Below are positions 6,168 to 13,521 of a stretch of 17,892 nucleotides of DNA, one piece after another (position 1 is the stretch's first letter; every line of letters starts with the position of its first letter). The stretch covers positions 1 to 17,892 of the forward strand of contig CAZZAO010000112.1 in the NCBI GenBank assembly GCA_964652205.1, given 5' to 3'. The translations under genes were made by a program, and so were the position numbers. This DNA comes from ZC4RG36 sp964652205 (lineage in GTDB: Bacteria > Chloroflexota > Anaerolineae > Aggregatilineales > Phototrophicaceae). The notes beneath the pieces are model-generated. The model was not told the DNA's origin, ran no database searches, and worked only from the letters and a program-made list of their open reading frames with translations.

Positions 6168-7691
6168 ATGATGAGTAGATGGATGCGTTTGTCTGTCGTC
6201 CTGCTCGTTTTAGCGGCACTGGTCGGCATCATGCCGGTCGCAGCCCAGTCCAGCAATACGTTGATCTTCGCTCGCTCGGCGGACGCGGTCGGCCTCGACC
6301 CGCACGCCCAGCCCGCCTTCTCCTCGCTCCGCCTGCTGGAGCTGATCTACGAGCCGCTGGTGATTTTTGACGCCAACCTCAACCTTCAGCCGGAGCTGGC
6401 CGAAAGCTGGGAGTTCAACGCCGACGCCACTCAACTGACCATGCATCTGCGTCAGGGCGTCACCTTCCATGATGGCAGCGCGTTCGACTCCACCGACGTC
6501 AAGGACAGCTTCACCCGCATCCTCGACGAGAACACCAAAGACGCCGCGCGCAGCAACTTCCTCAGTATCACCTCGATGGACACGCCCGACGCCAATACGA
6601 TTGTCTTCAACCTGTCGCAGCCGGACGTCCCGCTGCTGACGGCGATGGCTTCGATCAACGCCGCCATCGTCTCGTCCGAGTCGATTGCCGGGAACACCGT
6701 GGCGACTGACGCCAATGGAACCGGCCCCTATGTCCTCAAGGAATGGAAAGTGGACGACCACACCTCGCTGACCGCCAACGCCAACTGGTGGGGCGGCAAG
6801 CCTGAGGTCGATGGGATCGAGATTCGCATCATCCCCGATGAAACCTCGATTGTGGCGGCGCTCCGTGCCGGGACGGTCGATTTCGCGCTGCTGCTCGACC
6901 CGACCGCCGCGCTGCTGCTCGACAACGATTCCAGTATTACGCTCAATCGCACGCCTTCGCTGTCGTACCATGTCCTTCAGTTAAACGCTTCCCACGCCCC
7001 GCTCGACAAGCTCGAAGTCCGTCAGGCGATTGCCTGCGCCATCGACCGGCAGCAGGTCGTCGATACGGCGGCGCTCGGCGAAGGCACGGTCACTGGCCCG
7101 CTGACAATCCCGGCCTTTGCGCTGCCGACCGACCAGCTTTTCTGCTACACCCGCGACGTCGATAAGGCGAAGGCGCTGCTGGCTCAGGCGGGCATGGCCG
7201 ATGGCTTCACCCTCAAGATGCTGGCCGACACGCAGGAGCCGCCGACCTCGGTGGCCGAGGCCCAGAATATCCAGTCGCAGCTCGCCGATGTCGGCATTAC
7301 GGTTGAGATCGAGTCGCTCGAACACAGCGTCTATGTGGATCGCTGGCTGAAAGCTGATTTTGACTCGGCGGTCGCGCTCAACGGCGGACGCCCCGACCCG
7401 TACACCATGTACTCGCGCTACTTCACCAGTACCGGCAACCTGAACAAGGTCGCGGGTTACAGTGACGCCACGCTCGATCAGGAACTGGCGGATGGCCGCG
7501 TCGAAACCGATCAGGTCAAACGTAAGGCGATCTTCGACGAGTTCCAGAAACACATCACCGAGGTTGCTCCGTGGGTCTGGCTCTACCAGAGTCCTGACTA
7601 CACCGCGCAGCAGGCGTGGGTGTCCGGCTTCGTGCCGAACTCGACCGACTCGCTCTACTCACTGGCGCACGTCAAGCTCGCCGCGCACTAG
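6168..7691 (+). CDS. ABC transporter substrate-binding protein, family 5 (peptide/nickel/opine type)
   Basis: The protein has 507 residues. A Sec signal peptide (MSRWMRL, hydrophobic core, PVAA before Q27) is followed by the full SBP family 5 fold, with ARSADAVGLDP, LLELIYEPLVIFD, LAESWEFNADATQLTMHLR and VTFHDGSAFDSTDVKDSF early in the mature chain. Such proteins deliver oligopeptides, nickel chelates, opines, glutathione or oligosaccharides to a DppBC-type permease. There is no cysteine at the cleavage site, so it is not a lipoprotein. Two ATGs lie in tandem (6168 and 6171); GGAG at 6160-6163 is 4 bases from the first and 7 from the second, so 6171 may be the true start. A strong terminator follows at once. 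The matching permeases start 430 bases downstream; ligand unknown. Confidence 0.93.
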   Translation: MMSRWMRLSVVLLVLAALVGIMPVAAQSSNTLIFARSADAVGLDPHAQPAFSSLRLLELIYEPLVIFDANLNLQPELAESWEFNADATQLTMHLRQGVTFHDGSAFDSTDVKDSFTRILDENTKDAARSNFLSITSMDTPDANTIVFNLSQPDVPLLTAMASINAAIVSSESIAGNTVATDANGTGPYVLKEWKVDDHTSLTANANWWGGKPEVDGIEIRIIPDETSIVAALRAGTVDFALLLDPTAALLLDNDSSITLNRTPSLSYHVLQLNASHAPLDKLEVRQAIACAIDRQQVVDTAALGEGTVTGPLTIPAFALPTDQLFCYTRDVDKAKALLAQAGMADGFTLKMLADTQEPPTSVAEAQNIQSQLADVGITVEIESLEHSVYVDRWLKADFDSAVALNGGRPDPYTMYSRYFTSTGNLNKVAGYSDATLDQELADGRVETDQVKRKAIFDEFQKHITEVAPWVWLYQSPDYTAQQAWVSGFVPNSTDSLYSLAHVKLAAH

Positions 7692-7705
7692 CAGCCTGAC
7701 CACTG

Positions 7706-7745
7706 GCGATCCCTTCCGGCAGGCTTACCGGAAGGGATCGCTTTT
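7706..7745 (+). terminator. Strong intrinsic terminator after the binding-protein gene
   Basis: Two perfect 14-base arms (7706-7719 and 7728-7741) with an 8-base loop are followed by TTTT at 7742-7745. It begins 14 bases after the stop codon. It should give far more binding-protein mRNA than permease mRNA, a common arrangement for ABC importers. Confidence 0.85.
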
Positions 7746-7772
7746 CTGTCGGGGCGCGATTTTTTCGCGTCC

Positions 7773-7812
7773 GCCGAACAAAGAGATGTTTGACACGCTG
7801 CGCTGCAAGCAG
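7773..7812 (-). repeat. Inverted copy of the intergenic repeat core
   Basis: This 40-base block is the reverse complement of 7940-7979 with 34 of 40 positions identical. It contains the motif GCCGAAC, AAGAGA, GTT, CACGCT and ends GCAAGCAG. The two copies face each other about 130 bases apart. Translation of either copy in one frame gives a similar short Lys/Arg-rich peptide, a spurious effect of the repeat. Confidence 0.75.
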
Positions 7813-7835
7813 AGGGGTGAGCGGACACGAACCCA

Positions 7836-7899
7836 TCGCGGCTCTATCTTTCTCCCCTCGCTGCTTGCGGAGAGGGGTCGGGGGTGAGGTCGGTCTTCT
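7836..7899 (+). repeat. Intergenic repeat, short copy
   Basis: The left part (7836-7870) matches 7915-7949 at 34 of 35 bases, and the right part (7873-7899) is identical over 27 bases to 7998-8024. Together they form a unit running from CTATCTTTCTCCCCTCGC to GGGGTGAGGTCGGTCTTCT. The inner CCCCTC and GAGGGG pair as the stem of a small palindrome. This is the form without the insert. Confidence 0.8.
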
Positions 7900-7914
7900 A
7901 GCAAGCGCGAACCG

Positions 7915-8024
7915 TCGCGGCCCTATCTTTCTCCCCTCGCTGCTTGCGGCGTAGCGTGCCGAACGTCTCTTGGTTCGGCAGGAGCCGAAGGCCGCGAAGG
8001 GGTCGGGGGTGAGGTCGGTCTTCT
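7915..8024 (+). repeat. Intergenic repeat, long copy with about 48-base insert
   Basis: It has the same two ends as the copy at 7836-7899, but 7950-7997 is inserted in the middle. The insert carries an 8-bp perfect hairpin, TGCCGAAC (7957-7964) and GTTCGGCA (7973-7980), and the block homologous in inverted orientation to 7773-7812. The two copies therefore differ by gain or loss of a modular palindromic element. The whole gene-free stretch 7692-8121 consists of the terminator, these three repeat copies and the short permease leader. Confidence 0.8.
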
Positions 8025-8065
8025 GGCTCTGCGGAAGGCCGAGGGGGTTGGCCCTGCTTCATGGT

Positions 8066-8093
8066 GAGACACAGTTTCAAGCGTTGGTATTCT
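8066..8093 (+). promoter_or_regulatory. Weak candidate promoter for the permease genes
   Basis: GAGACA (8066-8071) and TATTCT (8088-8093) are 16 bases apart, each matching four of six consensus positions. A promoter is expected here because a strong terminator ends the preceding transcript, but this particular pair is only a weak match. The start codon at 8122 has no clear ribosome binding site and is overlapped by a four-codon frame (8111-8125) that ends in the ATGA of the start. Confidence 0.25.
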
Positions 8094-8121
8094 CTTCGTC
8101 GGCTCGCCTGATGGTTATGCC

Positions 8122-9087
8122 ATGATCCGCTACCTGACTCAACGAGTCATCGCCTTCATCCCGATTCTGCTCGGCGTTTCCATCCTGATCTTCCTGATGA
8201 TCCGCTTGATCCCCGGCAACGCCATCACGGCCACCCTCGGCACTGAAGCGGGAATGCTCAATGACGCCCAGCGCCAGTCGCTCGAAGCCTACTACGGACT
8301 GGATAAACCGGTCGTCACGCAGTATTTCGACTGGCTCGGCAGCGTCCTACATGGCAACCTCGGCATCTCGATTGTTCAGGGAACGCCGGTCGCCGAGATG
8401 ATCGGCGAGCGCTTCCCGCTGACGCTGGAGCTAGCCATCATCGCCCTGCTGCTCGCGCTGCTGATTGGCATACCGCTCGGCGTGCTGTCTGCCGTCCGCC
8501 ACAATTCATTCATCGACCTGTTCGCGCGGCTGTTTGCGCTCATCGGGCTGGCGATGCCGAATTTCCTGCTCGGCACACTGATTATTTACGTCCTGTCGGT
8601 CTATTTCCATGTGCTGCCCAATTCAGGCGATTTCGTCGCCTTCACCGCAGACCCGTCGCGCAACCTTCAACAGATGATCTTCCCGGCGATCACGCTTGGC
8701 TTCGCCTTTTCAGCCTCAGTGATGCGGACGACGCGCTCGGCGATGCTCGAAGTGCTGGGGCAGGACTACATCCGCACCGCTCGCAGCAAGGGCCTGCGTG
8801 ACTCGGTTATCAACCGCCGTCACGCGCTCCGCAACGCGCTGATTCCGGTCATTACGATTGTCGGCGTCGAGCTGGGCTATCTGCTCGGCGGCACGGTGAT
8901 CGTCGAGGAAGTCTTTGCGCTGCCCGGACTCGGACGGCTGATCCTCAACTCAATTGGCAAGCGTGATTACGCGATGGTGCAGGGGCTGGCGCTGGTGGTC
9001 GCGGTGATTTTCGTCGTCGTCAATCTGGCGGTTGACCTGTTGTACACGGCGGTCGATCCGCGAATTTCTTATGCCGGAAAAGATTAA
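8122..9087 (+). CDS. ABC transporter permease, DppB type
   Basis: The 321-residue protein is an inner-membrane permease with about six membrane segments. It has the typical N terminus of the family (MIRYLTQRVIAFIPILLGVS, then RLIPGN), a large outside loop with YGLDKPVVTQY and GNLGIS, and the cytoplasmic EAA loop around residues 211-240 (QDYIRTARSKGLRDS, then HALRNALIPVI), which contacts the ATPase. It ends with DLLYTAVDPRI, as is normal. It pairs with the second permease gene, which overlaps its 3' end by 17 bases. The solute should be the ligand of the family-5 binding protein upstream: peptide, metal chelate, opine or a similar small molecule. Confidence 0.95.
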   Translation: MIRYLTQRVIAFIPILLGVSILIFLMIRLIPGNAITATLGTEAGMLNDAQRQSLEAYYGLDKPVVTQYFDWLGSVLHGNLGISIVQGTPVAEMIGERFPLTLELAIIALLLALLIGIPLGVLSAVRHNSFIDLFARLFALIGLAMPNFLLGTLIIYVLSVYFHVLPNSGDFVAFTADPSRNLQQMIFPAITLGFAFSASVMRTTRSAMLEVLGQDYIRTARSKGLRDSVINRRHALRNALIPVITIVGVELGYLLGGTVIVEEVFALPGLGRLILNSIGKRDYAMVQGLALVVAVIFVVVNLAVDLLYTAVDPRISYAGKD

Positions 9088-9946
9088 TTCCGAGCTGCGC
9101 CCCCGGCAGGTGGGGCCGCTGGCACGCCTGCTGCGCAACCGCAGCGGCAGCGTCGGGCTGGCGCTGGTGATGCTCTTTATCGTCGTCGGTCTGCTCGGCG
9201 GCCTCGGCATCACGCCCTACAAAGCGCTCGAACAGCACCCGCGCGACCGCTTCAAGCCGCCGGGACAGCTCTACCCGATGGGAACCGACCAGTTTGGCCG
9301 CGACGTCTCCAGCCGCATCATGGAAGGCTCGTGGAACTCGCTTCAGGTCGCCGTGCTCTCGGTGGCGCTGGCGACCAGCTTCGGCCTGCTGATCGGGATG
9401 GTCGCCGGGTTTGCTGGCGGTTGGGCCGATAACATCCTGATGCGGCTGATGGACATCTTCTTCGCGCTTCCGGCGCTGCTGCTGGCTCTGATGGTTGTGA
9501 CTGTGCTTGGCCCCGGTTTGTTAAGCACCGTGATTGCCATCACCGTCGTCTATACGCCGATTTTCGCCCGCGTCACCCGCAGCCCGGTTCTGAGCGTGAA
9601 GGAAATGGAATTCATCACGGCGGCGCGCTGCCTCGGCGTGCCGGAATGGCGCATCCTGCTGCGCCATGTGCTGCCCAACACGCTCGCGCCGCTGATTGTT
9701 CAGGTCAGCCTCGCGCTCTCGTGGGCGCTGCTGACCGAAGCAGGCTTGAGCTTTCTCGGCCTCGGCACACAGCCGCCGCGCGCCTCATGGGGCGTCATGT
9801 TGAGCGAATCGCGCGGGATCGCTGAATTGGCCCCGTGGCTGATGCTCTTTCCCGGCCTCGCCATTATGCTCGGCGTGCTCGGTTTCAACCTGCTCGGCGA
9901 CGGCCTGCGCGACATTCTCGACCCCCGTTTGCGCGGCCAACATTAA
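9071..9946 (+). CDS. ABC transporter permease, DppC type
   Basis: I choose the ATG at 9071 (MPEKINSELR), giving 291 residues. A TTG at 9032 would add 13 residues that do not look like the family and would enlarge the overlap with the upstream permease. The protein has an N-terminal cytoplasmic stretch with RNRSGSVGLALV, the outside segment HPMGTDQFGRD-like (here YPMGTDQFGRDVSSRIM), and an EAA loop with EFITAARCLGVPEWRILLRH followed by VLPNTLAPLIV. The C terminus GFNLLGDGLRDILDPRL is characteristic. No ribosome binding site is visible, so coupling through the 17-base overlap is likely. The ATPase genes (DppD/DppF type) that normally follow are absent; the next gene is an oxidoreductase, so ATPases must come from elsewhere in the genome. 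Confidence 0.93.
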   Translation: MPEKINSELRPRQVGPLARLLRNRSGSVGLALVMLFIVVGLLGGLGITPYKALEQHPRDRFKPPGQLYPMGTDQFGRDVSSRIMEGSWNSLQVAVLSVALATSFGLLIGMVAGFAGGWADNILMRLMDIFFALPALLLALMVVTVLGPGLLSTVIAITVVYTPIFARVTRSPVLSVKEMEFITAARCLGVPEWRILLRHVLPNTLAPLIVQVSLALSWALLTEAGLSFLGLGTQPPRASWGVMLSESRGIAELAPWLMLFPGLAIMLGVLGFNLLGDGLRDILDPRLRGQH

Positions 9947-10121
9947 ATTTTACCGCCTGGCACTTCCCTTACACAGTCAGCCGCTCTCCGAAAGCCCCAT
10001 CAGTCGCCAGCGTAGACGAGCGAGCCAGGCGGGACGCCCATTTCGAGCCTGTGATTCCGTTGGGCTTACGGCTGGAAGTGTGGTAGTTTCTTCCGGCAAC
10101 CGGACAATCTTGAGGCTCAAC

Positions 10122-11447
10122 ATGGCGAAATTCCTATCGAATCCCGGCCCGGCAGACCTGCCGAAAACGGCGGACGTCATCATCATCGGCGGCGGGCCTG
10201 CGGGGACGGCGGCGCTCTGGGCCATCGAGCGTCTCGCGCCGGGGACGCGGACTGTCCTGATCGAAAAGAGTGAGCGGCTCGGCGCGGGCAGCACGACCGC
10301 CTCGCTCGAATGCTTCCGTACCTGCTGGCCGTCGCTCTGTATGGCGAAGCAGATGGAGCGCAGCGTTCAGGTCTTTCAGAATGCCGACGAAGAACTCGGT
10401 GAGGGCGCGTCAGCCTCGCTTGGTCTGCATAAACAGGGCTATCTGTTCCTCGGCTTCAACGACCGGCAGGCGGCGACGCTCCGGGCTGAAGTCGATCATC
10501 TGCACACCATGGGCCTGAACCAGATCGAGTATCTGAACGCCGACGAGATCGCCTATCGTTTCGGCTGGCTCAGCCCGCGCGTGGTCGCCGCCAAGTATGA
10601 TCCGGTCGCGGGCTGGCTCGACTCGAACGCCCTGATCTACGCCTTCGCCCGCGCTGCCAGCCACGCGCAGGTTTTGCTCGGCGTACCTGAGGTGAGTCTC
10701 TGCGTCGAAAGCGGACACATCGCCGGAATCAGCACGCCCAACGGCGACATCAGCGCGCCGGTCGTCGTCATCGCTAACGGCGCGAACGCCCCGGCGACTG
10801 CGCGGACGGCAGGCGTCGAGCTGCCGGTCATCATGCGCCCACGCCAGAGCTTCACAACCGGCTGGCGCGACGAGTCGATTCCCGACACCGCGCCGATGCT
10901 GATCGGCGCAGCGCCGTTTCCACATCTGCACCCGGAAGCGCGCAGCGGCGCGATTTTCGGCTGGGAATACCACTGGCGTAACAAACACGTCGGCGACCCT
11001 TACGGGACGAATGAAGCGGGTGACGCGCTCCGCGCCCCGGTCTATCCTGCCGCGTCGCTCAAAGACCCGCGCTTCCCATCGCTGGTGCTGACGCTGCTGG
11101 CGCGCCAGTTCGGCCATACTGACGGAACCGGCTTTGCCGACAGTCGCTATTACCGCAACCTCTCGCACAACATCGGCTACTACGTCTACCGCGACGAGAC
11201 GACGGCCTACCGTGAAGTCGCTGGCGCGCGCCGTCCCTACGAGAGTGAGCGGGCGATCATCGACGCGCACCCCGATGTCGCCGGGTTGTTCCTGTCGGTC
11301 GCGCACGTCGGCCACGGCATCATGACCGCGCCAGCCGCTGGCGAAATTCTGGCCTCGCGCCTGCTGGGGCGTCCTTTTGCCGAGCCGTCGTTCACCGCCT
11401 TCGGCCTCGACGTCCCCTGGGTCGCCCATGACGAGAACGCGCTCTAA
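10122..11447 (+). CDS. FAD-dependent oxidoreductase of the DAO (D-amino acid/sarcosine oxidase-like) family
   Basis: The ATG at 10122 is preferred because GAGG at 10112-10115 stands 6 bases before it, giving 441 residues. An in-frame upstream start at 10080 would add a poor N terminus. The Rossmann FAD site reads DVIIIGGGPAGTAAL (GGGPAG at 23-28) with the acidic residue E48 at the end of the second strand, followed by GAGST at 54-58. The C-terminal FAD loop is VGHGIMTAPAAGEILA. The family oxidises C-N bonds of amino acids, N-methylated glycines, opines or similar amines. There is no signal peptide, so it is cytoplasmic. Its position after the permeases suggests that it processes the imported solute; this is inference. 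ECFRTCW at 63-69 replaces the more usual Gly/Arg-rich segment, so the substrate is open. Confidence 0.9.
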   Translation: MAKFLSNPGPADLPKTADVIIIGGGPAGTAALWAIERLAPGTRTVLIEKSERLGAGSTTASLECFRTCWPSLCMAKQMERSVQVFQNADEELGEGASASLGLHKQGYLFLGFNDRQAATLRAEVDHLHTMGLNQIEYLNADEIAYRFGWLSPRVVAAKYDPVAGWLDSNALIYAFARAASHAQVLLGVPEVSLCVESGHIAGISTPNGDISAPVVVIANGANAPATARTAGVELPVIMRPRQSFTTGWRDESIPDTAPMLIGAAPFPHLHPEARSGAIFGWEYHWRNKHVGDPYGTNEAGDALRAPVYPAASLKDPRFPSLVLTLLARQFGHTDGTGFADSRYYRNLSHNIGYYVYRDETTAYREVAGARRPYESERAIIDAHPDVAGLFLSVAHVGHGIMTAPAAGEILASRLLGRPFAEPSFTAFGLDVPWVAHDENAL

Positions 11448-11454
11448 TGACCTG

Positions 11455-11525
11455 TTGAATTGCTCTATTTTTTCTTAAAATCGCATATAGTAAGCATGGT
11501 TATATGATCCTCAGTAAAACAGAGG
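11455..11525 (+). promoter_or_regulatory. AT-rich promoter region of the secreted SH3b protein gene
   Basis: This stretch is clearly richer in A+T than its surroundings. Candidate elements are TTGAAT (11455-11460) with TAAAAT (11476-11481) at a short 15-base spacing, and TATAGT at 11486-11491 without a matching -35. A hairpin-like CCTC...GAGG pair lies at 11509-11525. Which -10 is used cannot be decided by eye. Confidence 0.4.
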
Positions 11526-11551
11526 CTGTCGTTTAGAGAGGAAAAATACCC

Positions 11552-12988
11552 GTGTCTGGACAACGGCTGCTGCTCCGCCTGTCGGCAATTTTCGTCTGGT
11601 TGTGCCTGCTCGTCGTATCCGGCCCTGCGCTGGCGCAAGCGCCGACGCCGATTCAGATCGGTCAGAACGCCGCCGGCCAACTGACAGCCGAGGTCGGCGC
11701 GGCGCAGTTCACGCTGGCCTCGACCGGCGGCGAAACCGCGACGATTCAGGTGCTTGGCTTTGGCGGCTTCGTTCCGCGCTTCCGCGTGCTCAACCCGGCG
11801 GGCATCGAAATCCTGACCGTGCCGAATCCCGGCGGTCAGCCGACGTTGACCGCCAGCGCCGCCTTCGCCGACGCTGGCAGCTACACGCTTGAGGTGCAGG
11901 GCGAGAACGGCAGTGTCGGCCAGTTCGCGCTCTCGCTCCAGCCGGGCGCGCCGCTGCCCGCCGCTGTTGAACTTGCCGCCAGCCAGCCGATCCTCGCGCT
12001 CGTCGGCAGCCAGTCGCCGGTGCAGGTCTATCACTTCCGTACCACTTCGGTTGATAGCGCCGATGCGCTCCGGCTGACGATCCTGAGTGAGACGCCGAAT
12101 GCCGGGGCGCTGATTACTCTCTATAACGAGGATGCCGCCAGAACGATTGCCACCAGCGATGCCGGTGTGTTCGGAGTCACTTATCAGCTTCCGGCGCAGG
12201 AGCTTGGCTACCGTGTGGAAGTGCGGGCTGGCGATTCCGGCGGTGACGTCGCCTTCGCCATCTGTCTGGGCGCCTGCGCCGGTCTGCCGGGCGCATCGGC
12301 GCCGGTCGTGCCGACGCCCATTCCGGCGGTTCCGACCATCAACGTCCCCGTCGGCTGTGCGGCGGCATCCAGCACCGGAGTGACGGTCAATCTCCGCAGC
12401 GGCCCCGGCACGCAGTACGTCATCCTGTCGCCGCTGACCGCCGGGCAGGCTTACCCGGTCGTCGGGCGCTGGACGGGCGGCGACTGGTATCAGCTCAACG
12501 TCAGCGGCCAGCCGCGCTGGGCGGCGGGTTCGGTCATCAGGCTCGACGGCGACTGCTCGGCGCTGCCATTCGTCGATGCGCCCGCCAACGCCCCGTTGAT
12601 CCCGACCAATCCGCCGACGGCCACGCCTGCGCCACCGACAGTCACGCCCACGCCAGAGCCGCCCAAACTCCCCGACCTGATCACCGGCAACATCGCCATG
12701 GCCGTGGGAGTCCAGAGTTTCGCCAGCGGCACGGTCAGCGTCATCAATGTCGGCGAGGGAGCCAGCGGGCCATATACGGTGATAATCTGCTACGACGGAA
12801 TCTGCCCCGGCGCGCTGGGGCCGTTCCCCGGTCTGCCGCCGCAGGGCGTCAACACGATCATGGCGTCTGGCCCTGTTCAGCCGTTTCCTCTCGGCTTGCC
12901 GCATAACATCGTAATTACCGTCGATCCCGATAATCAGGTCAAGGAAAGCAACGAAGATAACAACGTCATCGGCATTCCTATCGCCTGA
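11552..12988 (+). CDS. Secreted protein with SH3b and CARDB domains
   Basis: The 478-residue protein starts at a GTG preceded by AGAGAGG (11535-11541). A signal peptide ends near ALA-Q29. Two repeated beta-rich segments (about 35-130 and 140-240), each reading like a PPC-type domain (DAGSYTLEVQGENG; ELGYRVEVRAGDSG), are followed by a bacterial SH3 domain at 268-335 with NLRSGPGTQYVIL and WYQLNV. Cysteines C269 and C335 bracket this domain and could be bonded. A Pro/Thr-rich linker (340-372) leads to a CARDB-like domain whose end, VDPDNQVKESNEDNNV, is diagnostic. All are outside-facing binding modules, suggesting cell-wall or surface adhesion. No catalytic domain and no anchor are visible. Architecture of this kind is frequent in Chloroflexota. 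A 508-codon antisense frame covering the gene is a shadow. Confidence 0.9.
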   Translation: MSGQRLLLRLSAIFVWLCLLVVSGPALAQAPTPIQIGQNAAGQLTAEVGAAQFTLASTGGETATIQVLGFGGFVPRFRVLNPAGIEILTVPNPGGQPTLTASAAFADAGSYTLEVQGENGSVGQFALSLQPGAPLPAAVELAASQPILALVGSQSPVQVYHFRTTSVDSADALRLTILSETPNAGALITLYNEDAARTIATSDAGVFGVTYQLPAQELGYRVEVRAGDSGGDVAFAICLGACAGLPGASAPVVPTPIPAVPTINVPVGCAAASSTGVTVNLRSGPGTQYVILSPLTAGQAYPVVGRWTGGDWYQLNVSGQPRWAAGSVIRLDGDCSALPFVDAPANAPLIPTNPPTATPAPPTVTPTPEPPKLPDLITGNIAMAVGVQSFASGTVSVINVGEGASGPYTVIICYDGICPGALGPFPGLPPQGVNTIMASGPVQPFPLGLPHNIVITVDPDNQVKESNEDNNVIGIPIA

Positions 12989-13010
12989 CACCCGGCGCGG
13001 CTTAAAATTC

Positions 13011-13040
13011 CCCTTTTCCTGGCCTTTTTAGGGAAAAGGG
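13011..13040 (+). terminator. Hairpin between the SH3b gene and the monooxygenase-fold gene
   Basis: CCCTTTTCC (13011-13019) pairs with GGAAAAGGG (13032-13040), a 9-bp stem with a 12-base loop that itself contains TTTTT. The hairpin begins 23 bases past the stop codon. There is no T run after the stem on the plus strand, so termination is likely to be partial or factor-dependent. Confidence 0.4.
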
Positions 13041-13145
13041 ATTAGAAAATTGAGCCTGTTCAATGGCGCTGAAACCGAGAAGCCGAGGCCGCGCCCCTCT
13101 ATTCCGACGGATTGCCAGCGCGCTTTTACGTTGAAAGGATGCCCT

Positions 13146-13454
13146 GTGTACGGCTTGCATAGCAGGATGAAAGCGCAGCCCGGCCAGCGTGAGGCGCTGC
13201 TCAAGCTGCTGCTCGACGGTACGGATAGCGAGCAACCGATGCCTGGCTGCTATCTCTACGTCATCAGCCGCGCCACCGATGACCCGGACGGCCTCTGGAT
13301 CACCGAAATCTGGCGCGATCAGGCCGCGCATGATGCGTCCCTGTCGCTCGACTCAGTGCAGGCGCTGATCGCGCAGGCGCGTCCGCTGATCGCCGGGTTC
13401 GCCGACCGTTCCGAGTTCACGCCGCTCGGCGGCTTCGGCCTGCCGGGCGAATAG
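13146..13454 (+). CDS. Antibiotic biosynthesis monooxygenase (ABM)-fold protein
   Basis: I choose the GTG at 13146, with AAAGGA at 13134-13139 six bases before it, because this begins exactly at the first strand of the ABM fold (VYGLHSRMKAQPGQREALL) and gives 102 residues, the family's usual size. A TTG at 13050 would add 32 unrelated residues. The pattern of a first strand, a helix, CYLYVISR, then LWITEIWRDQAAHDASL and a final FTPLGGFG segment is typical of these dimeric ferredoxin-like proteins. Members include quinone-forming monooxygenases and haem-degrading or stress-related enzymes; many have no known reaction. No cofactor can be deduced. It converges with the DinB-like gene, with 67 bases between the stops and no obvious terminator. 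Confidence 0.85.
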   Translation: MYGLHSRMKAQPGQREALLKLLLDGTDSEQPMPGCYLYVISRATDDPDGLWITEIWRDQAAHDASLSLDSVQALIAQARPLIAGFADRSEFTPLGGFGLPGE

Positions 13455-13521
13455 GGGGCTGCGGGCGGCTGCGATCTCCGCGCCCTACCCATTCATGCCC
13501 GTTCTACCGCCTTACTCTGAC

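Noticed and set aside
7772..8080. Short Lys/Arg-rich frames across the repeats (both strands)
   Set aside because: Their shared peptide comes from the inverted repeat copies, not from a protein family.
9947..10121. Possible riboswitch in the gap before the FAD oxidoreductase
   Set aside because: An 8-base inverted repeat (CCGCCTGG 9953-9960, CCAGGCGG 10025-10032) exists, but I could not find any known riboswitch core, including the glycine type.
10410..11429. 339-codon open frame antisense to the FAD oxidoreductase
   Set aside because: Low-complexity Arg/Val/Asp composition with no family features. The sense frame has intact FAD motifs.
11465..12991. 508-codon open frame antisense to the SH3b/CARDB gene
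   Set aside because: It is rich in Arg, Asp and Gly without any domain or signal. The plus-strand gene has a signal peptide, clear domains and a ribosome binding site. The antisense frame is a by-product of the GC-rich codons.
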